From positions 1-8,253 of the forward strand of contig JAIRTZ010000023.1 in assembly GCA_031254685.1 (NCBI GenBank): a stretch of 8,253 nucleotides of DNA. The letters run 5' to 3'. The translations under genes were made by a program, and so were the position numbers. This stretch comes from Methanomassiliicoccaceae archaeon. GTDB lineage: Archaea > Thermoplasmatota > Thermoplasmata > Methanomassiliicoccales > Methanomethylophilaceae. This document shows positions 4,650 through 8,253 of this stretch, in pieces. Within the stretch, counting starts at the first letter, position 1; each line of letters opens with the position of its first letter. The notes beneath the pieces were generated by a model, which did not search any database, was not told the DNA's origin, and saw nothing but the letters and a program-made list of their open reading frames with translations.

Positions 4650-6332
4650 ATGCTGGAAGTCCTTGCCCGGTCGCAGAGAGGCAGAGTATGCGAATTCAGA
4701 CGCAACGGCGTCGTCATCAGGACGCCCTCTGTGCTTAGGACGTTCGGCGGGCACGTGCCTGCGGATACCGATGCGTACGTTTCCGTTGACGGAACGGCGA
4801 GGACGCTGGTCATCGGCAACGAACGGACGGCGCTGGACCGCGGCCTCAGGACGGTGCTGTCGTCCGGGATACGTACGCTGCCGGTGACGGAGAACGGAGT
4901 GTGCGTGCTGAGGCTTCCGCTGAGCGGTGATGAAAAAATTGACGGCGGCGTTGATATCGCAGTGATATCGAATGCTTTCGAATTGAGAAAGGACCCGAGG
5001 AAGATGGTCGACGCGATCAGGCATGTGCGAAAGATGATCGGCCATAATGTTCTCCTTTACACACCCGGTCTCGCGGACCCGTCGAACATCGCGCTTCTGA
5101 CGTACATGGGCGTCGACCTTTTCGATGATTCGCTCCCGATCTCCGCCGGAAAGCTGGGGATGCTGCAGATACCCGAAGGCGAGATCGTCGCGAACGAGGA
5201 CGTCTCCCAGCGGAATCTTGACGAGATGATCGTTGAATGCTCCAAGGTCCTGATGTTCGCCGGTTCCGGAAGATTGCGGGAGCTTGCGGACCAGCGCGTA
5301 TCGTCGCCGGCGCTCGTCGCCGCACTGAGGATATTCGACCGCGCCGGATATGAGTATCAGGAGGAGATGTGCGCCTCCGTCGGAGGGCGTTTCTCGTGCA
5401 ACACCACGCAGTCCCTGCTCAGACCGGAGGTACAGCGGTTCAGACGGATGATCGGTGAACGCTACGAACCGCCGAAGCATAAACGCATCCTTGTCCTTCT
5501 TCCGTGCTCGGCGAAGAAACCGTACCACACTTCGAAGACGCACCGCGCGTTCGCATCCGCGATACACACCGGGGAGCACGACGTATTGGTCCACGAAGTG
5601 ATCGTCACGTCGCCGCTGGGCATTGTGCCCAGGGAGCTGGACATATTCTTCCCGGCCTCCGCGTACGACATACCGGTGACCGGCGAATGGAAATGCCAGG
5701 AACGGGAGTTCATTCGGAATATGCTGTCAAAACTTTTAGAATTCGGTTACGATCACGTGATATCGCACCTCGGCGATACCACGGAGATCATCAGGGAACT
5801 GACGGACCTTACGGAAACGTGCGTCGGCGACCCTGTGTCGCCGGTGTCGCTGAACAATCTGGAGAACGCGGTGCGCGACGCCGCAAAGGGCATGGAACTG
5901 TGCGGATATCACGAGGACAGGTGCGGTAACGTCCGTTCCGTGCTCAGGTTCCAGTTCGGGAAGGACGCCGCGGATGCCTTCATGGAGGGCGCGTCCGTCA
6001 CCGGGAAGCTCCCGTACTGGAAGATATATTCCGGAAAGACGCAGCTCGGGATGATATCCGAGGAGCGCGGAATGGTATCGTTGACGATGGAGGGCGCGGA
6101 AAGGCTGGCGAAGATGAATATCAATGTTGTGGAAATGGCGGACTTCGAACTGAAGGGAAGTCTCTTTGCGATAGGCGTCTCGAGGGCGGACCGTTCGATA
6201 AGGGTCGGCGATGAGGCCGTCATCGTAAAGAACGGCACCGTCGCCGCGGTCGGCGTCGCGGCGATGTCCGGCGCGGAGATGGAAGACCTTAAACGCGGTG
6301 TCGCGGTGAAGATACGCCATAAAGCGAAGTGA
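4650..6332 (+). CDS. arcS: Archaeosine synthase ArcS (TgtA2 family)
   Basis: A 560-residue protein, the usual size for euryarchaeal ArcS. ArcS acts on preQ0 placed at G15 of tRNA by TgtA on the route to archaeosine; in work on some archaea it attaches lysine, and a radical SAM partner (RaSEA) completes the base. Residues 1 to about 260 are a TGT-like catalytic-fold domain: the NAFELRKDPRKMVDAIRHVRK stretch falls at 108-128 and GVDLFDDS at 154-161. The ArcS-specific core LLPCSAKKPYHTSKTH covers 283-298, with the diagnostic P-C-x3-K-P-Y-x2-S-x2-H pattern (C286, K290, S295, H298). It is followed by EVIVTSPLGIVPREL (316-330) and YDIPVTGEW (339-347). The C-terminal 60 residues (about 499-558) form a PUA domain for tRNA binding. 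The start at 4650 is set by the TATA spacing. The next gene also modifies tRNA. Confidence 0.93.
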   Translation: MLEVLARSQRGRVCEFRRNGVVIRTPSVLRTFGGHVPADTDAYVSVDGTARTLVIGNERTALDRGLRTVLSSGIRTLPVTENGVCVLRLPLSGDEKIDGGVDIAVISNAFELRKDPRKMVDAIRHVRKMIGHNVLLYTPGLADPSNIALLTYMGVDLFDDSLPISAGKLGMLQIPEGEIVANEDVSQRNLDEMIVECSKVLMFAGSGRLRELADQRVSSPALVAALRIFDRAGYEYQEEMCASVGGRFSCNTTQSLLRPEVQRFRRMIGERYEPPKHKRILVLLPCSAKKPYHTSKTHRAFASAIHTGEHDVLVHEVIVTSPLGIVPRELDIFFPASAYDIPVTGEWKCQEREFIRNMLSKLLEFGYDHVISHLGDTTEIIRELTDLTETCVGDPVSPVSLNNLENAVRDAAKGMELCGYHEDRCGNVRSVLRFQFGKDAADAFMEGASVTGKLPYWKIYSGKTQLGMISEERGMVSLTMEGAERLAKMNINVVEMADFELKGSLFAIGVSRADRSIRVGDEAVIVKNGTVAAVGVAAMSGAEMEDLKRGVAVKIRHKAK

Positions 6333-6348
6333 CATCACGGGTGCTGCG

Positions 6349-7341
6349 ATGAAAAGAGACTTCTTCTTCGAACTGTCCGGCGAACATCCGACGATGCCCG
6401 CCGCCGAGGCGCTCGCGTGCGCCCGCATATTTGACGATGACGCGGAACAGACCGACGGACCGGGATATGCGATAATACGTTTTGATGATTCTGCGTTCAA
6501 TAATGTCGTCGGCAGGATCGCGCTGGCGCAGAAGGCCGGCAGATATCTCGGGTCGTTCGATCCCTCCGACACAGCGATGTTCGATAACGTCACGATTCCG
6601 GAAGGTACTTTTGCGGTGCGCGCCAGAAGGTACAAGGGGATGATGCGCAGCGTCGATACGCAGGACCTTACGAGGAAGCTCGGAAAGATCCTTTCGAAGG
6701 ACAACGACGTATCGCTGAAGGACCCGGACATCGAGGTGCGCATGTTCCTTTCCGACAGGGTGCACATGTTCATCTGCGACGCCGACGTCGATCGGACGGC
6801 GTTCGAGGAACGGAAAGTGAGCGAACGTCCGTTCTCCTCGCCGATATCGCTGCATCCGAAGTTCGCGCGGGCCGCCATCAACCTCACCCGGGTGAAAGAG
6901 GGCGGCGTCGTCCTCGACCCGTTCTGCGGCACCGGAGGCATCGTGATGGAGGCGGCGTCCATGGGCATGAAAGTAATAGCATCGGACTTCGATGAGAAAA
7001 TGGTAAGCGGATGCATGGAGAACATGGAACATTTCGGCCTGAAACTGTATGACAGCGACATCCTCGACATCGGCGATATCGGCGGCCGTTTTGACAATGC
7101 CGACGCCGTCGTCACCGACCCGCCGTACGGAAGGTCCACGCACACCGCGGGCGAGGACGCGAAAAGCATACACGTACGCGCGATGACGTCCATAGGCGAA
7201 TGCCTCAGGGACGGCGGAAGGGCGACGGTCGTCCTTCCGTACGAATTGCGGACGGATGTGATGAAAAACGAAGATATCTTCGTCCAAAGGGTGCACAAAT
7301 CGCTCTCAAGACATTATCACGTCCTTCTGAAACGGCAATGA
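6349..7341 (+). CDS. tRNA (guanine(10)-N2)-dimethyltransferase, Trm-G10/Trm11 family
   Basis: A 330-residue SAM-dependent methyltransferase that makes N2-methyl- and N2,N2-dimethylguanosine at G10 of tRNA. The N-terminal half, about residues 50-145, is a THUMP-type RNA-binding region with VVGRIALAQKAGRYL and FAVRARRYKG. Then come the family block RPFSSPISLHPKFARAAINL (160-179), motif I LDPFCGTGGIVMEA (189-202) that binds SAM, the acidic SDFDEKM (212-218), and motif IV TDPPYGRST (256-264), whose DPPY is the active-site signature of N2-guanine methylation. The start ATG is 16 nt after the arcS stop, with only a weak GGGTG site before it, so it is very likely co-transcribed with arcS. A related THUMP methyltransferase acting at G6 is the main alternative; the length and motif spacing favour G10. 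Confidence 0.9.
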   Translation: MKRDFFFELSGEHPTMPAAEALACARIFDDDAEQTDGPGYAIIRFDDSAFNNVVGRIALAQKAGRYLGSFDPSDTAMFDNVTIPEGTFAVRARRYKGMMRSVDTQDLTRKLGKILSKDNDVSLKDPDIEVRMFLSDRVHMFICDADVDRTAFEERKVSERPFSSPISLHPKFARAAINLTRVKEGGVVLDPFCGTGGIVMEAASMGMKVIASDFDEKMVSGCMENMEHFGLKLYDSDILDIGDIGGRFDNADAVVTDPPYGRSTHTAGEDAKSIHVRAMTSIGECLRDGGRATVVLPYELRTDVMKNEDIFVQRVHKSLSRHYHVLLKRQ

Positions 7342-7352
7342 ATGATCGGCCG

Positions 7353-7383
7353 TGATGCGTGTTGCGCTTTTCAGCACGAATCA
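7353..7383. other. Hairpin between convergent genes
   Basis: TGAT-G-CGTGTTG (7353-7364) can pair with CAGCACG-A-ATCA (7372-7383): 7 bp including one G-T pair, a single G-A mismatch, then 4 more bp, with a 7-nt loop containing TTTT. It lies between the stops of the methyltransferase gene and the YafQ-like gene. No T-run follows on either strand, so calling it a terminator would be weak. Confidence 0.35.
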
Positions 7384-7387
7384 TCAA

Positions 7388-7660
7388 TTAAAACAGATCG
7401 GAATGCGTACCCGTTCTTGTGAGATACAAGAATAATGTATCGTTCTCTATTTCGTAGATGAGAAGCCAGTCGGGAGTGATGTGACACTCCCGGCAACCTT
7501 TGTACTCACCTTTTAACGGGTGATCGCTGTAACTTTTGTCCAATGCTTCCCCTGCGGCAAGTTTTTTTATCACCGACATCAGAAGGTCAATTCTGTAGCC
7601 TCGTTTTTCGGCCATTCTCAGATCCTTTTTGAATCGCGTGGTCGGTCTGACCGTATACAT
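7388..7660 (-). CDS. YafQ-family mRNA interferase toxin (RelE superfamily)
   Basis: A 90-residue toxin, normal length for YafQ. YafQ cuts mRNA on the ribosome. The conserved active-site set is complete: H47 in SDHPLKGEYKG, H60, D64 and W65 in CHITPDWLLIY, and H86 and F90 in RTGTHSDLF at the very C-terminus. These correspond to H50, H63, D67, W68, H87 and F91 of the E. coli enzyme. The N-terminal TTRFKKDLRMAEKRGY helix is also typical. The ATG at 7660 overlaps the antitoxin stop by one base (TGATG), so translation is probably coupled; a TTG one codon earlier (7663) is also possible. It should be active by sequence, since no key residue is lost. The 3' end faces the tRNA methyltransferase gene. 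Confidence 0.92.
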   Translation of the reverse strand: MYTVRPTTRFKKDLRMAEKRGYRIDLLMSVIKKLAAGEALDKSYSDHPLKGEYKGCRECHITPDWLLIYEIENDTLFLYLTRTGTHSDLF

Positions 7661-7935
7661 CAAAGGAGCAGCTCCCTCATCATCTCATCAACGTCCGTAT
7701 ACGCCTTACCTAGCGAGGGGTCCCTCTTCATCGCCTCCACTTCTTTGATCGCCGCTATCGTTTCCGCATTGGGTATGTCCTTTGCAATATCGAAGGGGAT
7801 CCTCTGCCGCCTGACAACGGTCTTCGCAAAGACAGTGAACGCCACAGTCATTGTCATCCCCATATCTTTGCAGAAATCGTCGAACTCTTTCTTCAAACCC
7901 TCGTCCATGCGGATGTTCACATTGATCTGTGTCAT
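7660..7935 (-). CDS. DinJ/RelB-family antitoxin
   Basis: A 91-residue antitoxin for the YafQ-like toxin encoded directly after it. The N-terminal 45 residues form a ribbon-helix-helix domain: strand QINVNIRM (3-10), helix LKKEFDDFCKDMG, turn, then helix TVAFTVFAKTVVRRQ. This domain binds DNA as a dimer and represses the operon. The C-terminal part, with IPNAETIAAIKEVE (54-67) and an end rich in acidic residues and leucine, matches the DinJ/RelB toxin-wrapping tail. An AGGT ribosome site (7942-7945) lies 7 nt before the ATG. The order antitoxin then toxin with a 1-bp overlap is standard for type II systems. The AT-rich upstream region suggests the pair was acquired by transfer. Confidence 0.92.
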   Translation of the reverse strand: MTQINVNIRMDEGLKKEFDDFCKDMGMTMTVAFTVFAKTVVRRQRIPFDIAKDIPNAETIAAIKEVEAMKRDPSLGKAYTDVDEMMRELLL

Positions 7936-7975
7936 AGAATAACCTGCCTTTCTGTCTTCGGTATTAGTATTATTC

Positions 7976-8009
7976 TATAAAAATATTTACATTGTCAATA
8001 ATTTTTATA
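7976..8009 (-). promoter_or_regulatory. AT-rich promoter/operator region of the toxin-antitoxin pair
   Basis: TATAAAAAT (7976-7984) and its exact complement ATTTTTATA (8001-8009) form a 9-bp inverted repeat with a 16-bp spacer, which includes the small palindrome ATTG-T-CAAT (7991-7999). On the minus strand the inner arm reads as a TATA box about 44 nt before the antitoxin ATG, predicting a short leader that includes the AGGT ribosome site. DinJ/RelB antitoxins normally bind palindromes overlapping their promoter, so this is the likely operator. Low sequence complexity limits certainty. Confidence 0.5.
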
Positions 8010-8146
8010 ATATTTGTTTATTATTTGAACATTTATGGTTATGAAGGTCTCTTTTTTCATCGATCGCCTTCGTGTATGACCATCCGCATCTGTATACCGA
8101 TGCCGTGATATGGAATGGGCCGTTCTTATCCGGGACTGTTCACAAG
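8010..8146. other. Intergenic stretch with no recognised feature
   Basis: Between the toxin-antitoxin promoter and the Sec61-beta promoter I see no gene, tRNA or clear hairpin. A 14-codon ORF from the ATG at 8035 has no supporting features. Confidence 0.6.
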
Positions 8147-8156
8147 TTTTTTATAT
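8147..8156 (+). promoter_or_regulatory. BRE/TATA promoter of the Sec61-beta gene
   Basis: TTTTTTATAT with an upstream CACAAG that could act as a BRE is centred about 27 nt before the ATG at 8179. No Shine-Dalgarno sequence precedes that ATG. It is the clearest archaeal promoter in the window and predicts a leaderless transcript. Confidence 0.7.
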
Positions 8157-8178
8157 CGACTTACGATAAAGATTGACT

Positions 8179-8253
8179 ATGGCAAAGGAAAAGGGCAGCG
8201 GGATACAGCAGCAGGCGGGTCTCGTCAGATACTTCGACATAGAGAACGACAAG
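8179..8253 (+). CDS. Preprotein translocase subunit Sec61-beta (N-terminal 25 residues)
   Basis: The gene is cut by the right edge after 25 codons of an expected 50-60. The visible residues MAKEKGSGIQQQAGLVRYFD match the N-terminus of archaeal Sec61-beta (the SecG analogue in archaea): a basic KGSG start followed by the conserved AGLVRYFD element that precedes the single membrane helix. Sec61-beta is a small tail-anchored subunit of the SecY/SecE channel in the cytoplasmic membrane. The membrane helix itself lies outside the window, so the call rests on the N-terminal signature only. A strong promoter lies immediately upstream, consistent with a housekeeping gene. Confidence 0.85.
   Translation, partial: MAKEKGSGIQQQAGLVRYFDIENDK

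Noticed and set aside
4515..5594. 359-codon minus-strand frame
   Set aside because: It is antisense to arcS and runs through the divergent promoter region; the translation is arginine-rich and low in recognisable motifs.
5736..7298. Very long open frame (520 codons) on the minus strand
   Set aside because: It lies antisense to arcS and the tRNA G10 methyltransferase gene, both with clear family motifs. The frame is open because of the codon bias of those genes, and its translation shows no recognisable domain.
8035..8079. 14-codon ORF beginning MVMKVSFF
   Set aside because: It is too short, has no ribosome site or neighbours to support it, and ends well before the Sec61-beta promoter.
1..8253. 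CRISPR arrays, tRNA or rRNA genes, insertion sequences
   Set aside because: I saw no regularly spaced direct repeats, no T-loop/anticodon pattern, and no transposase or terminal inverted repeats.

Overview
The window looks like a euryarchaeal chromosome segment, most plausibly a Thermoplasmata-type methanogen such as a Methanomassiliicoccales relative (moderate confidence). The archaeal signal comes from the gene families: archaeosine synthase, the THUMP-type tRNA G10 methyltransferase, a UPF0200 P-loop protein, a Sec61-beta N-terminus, and a separate-subunit pyruvate:ferredoxin oxidoreductase. Several genes also have TATA-like boxes centred about 27-30 nt before the ATG, the layout of leaderless archaeal transcripts. 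Nearly all genes end in TGA; only one ends in TAG.

Left part (1-3553): the 3' end of porB runs rightward and stops at a strong GC hairpin with a T-run. It faces a leftward block, pyrB-pyrI-UPF0200 kinase-like-88 aa unknown protein-DUF92 membrane protein. The first four genes are packed with 4-nt overlaps or a 4-nt gap and are probably one transcript. The DUF92 gene also has its own TATA box. pyrB and pyrI form aspartate transcarbamoylase, the first committed step of UMP synthesis.

Middle (3554-4649): a leftward AbiE-type module. The AbiEi-like antitoxin/regulator is intact, but the overlapping AbiEii-like toxin is cut to 54 codons and lacks its nucleotidyltransferase core. An inverted repeat lies in the antitoxin's promoter/leader. 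The same intergenic region carries the divergent promoter of arcS. Between the toxin remnant and pyrB is a 17-codon ORF with an excellent Shine-Dalgarno sequence.

Right-centre (4650-7341): arcS and the tRNA G10 dimethyltransferase gene run rightward 16 nt apart. Both modify the D-arm region of tRNA (G15 and G10), so this is a small tRNA-core modification operon.

Right end (7342-8253): a leftward DinJ/RelB-YafQ toxin-antitoxin pair that appears fully intact, with an AT-rich promoter region containing a 9-bp inverted repeat. Last comes a strong leaderless promoter and the first 25 codons of a rightward Sec61-beta gene, cut by the window edge. The most interesting part is the AbiE remnant: an orphaned regulator kept next to tRNA-modification genes.
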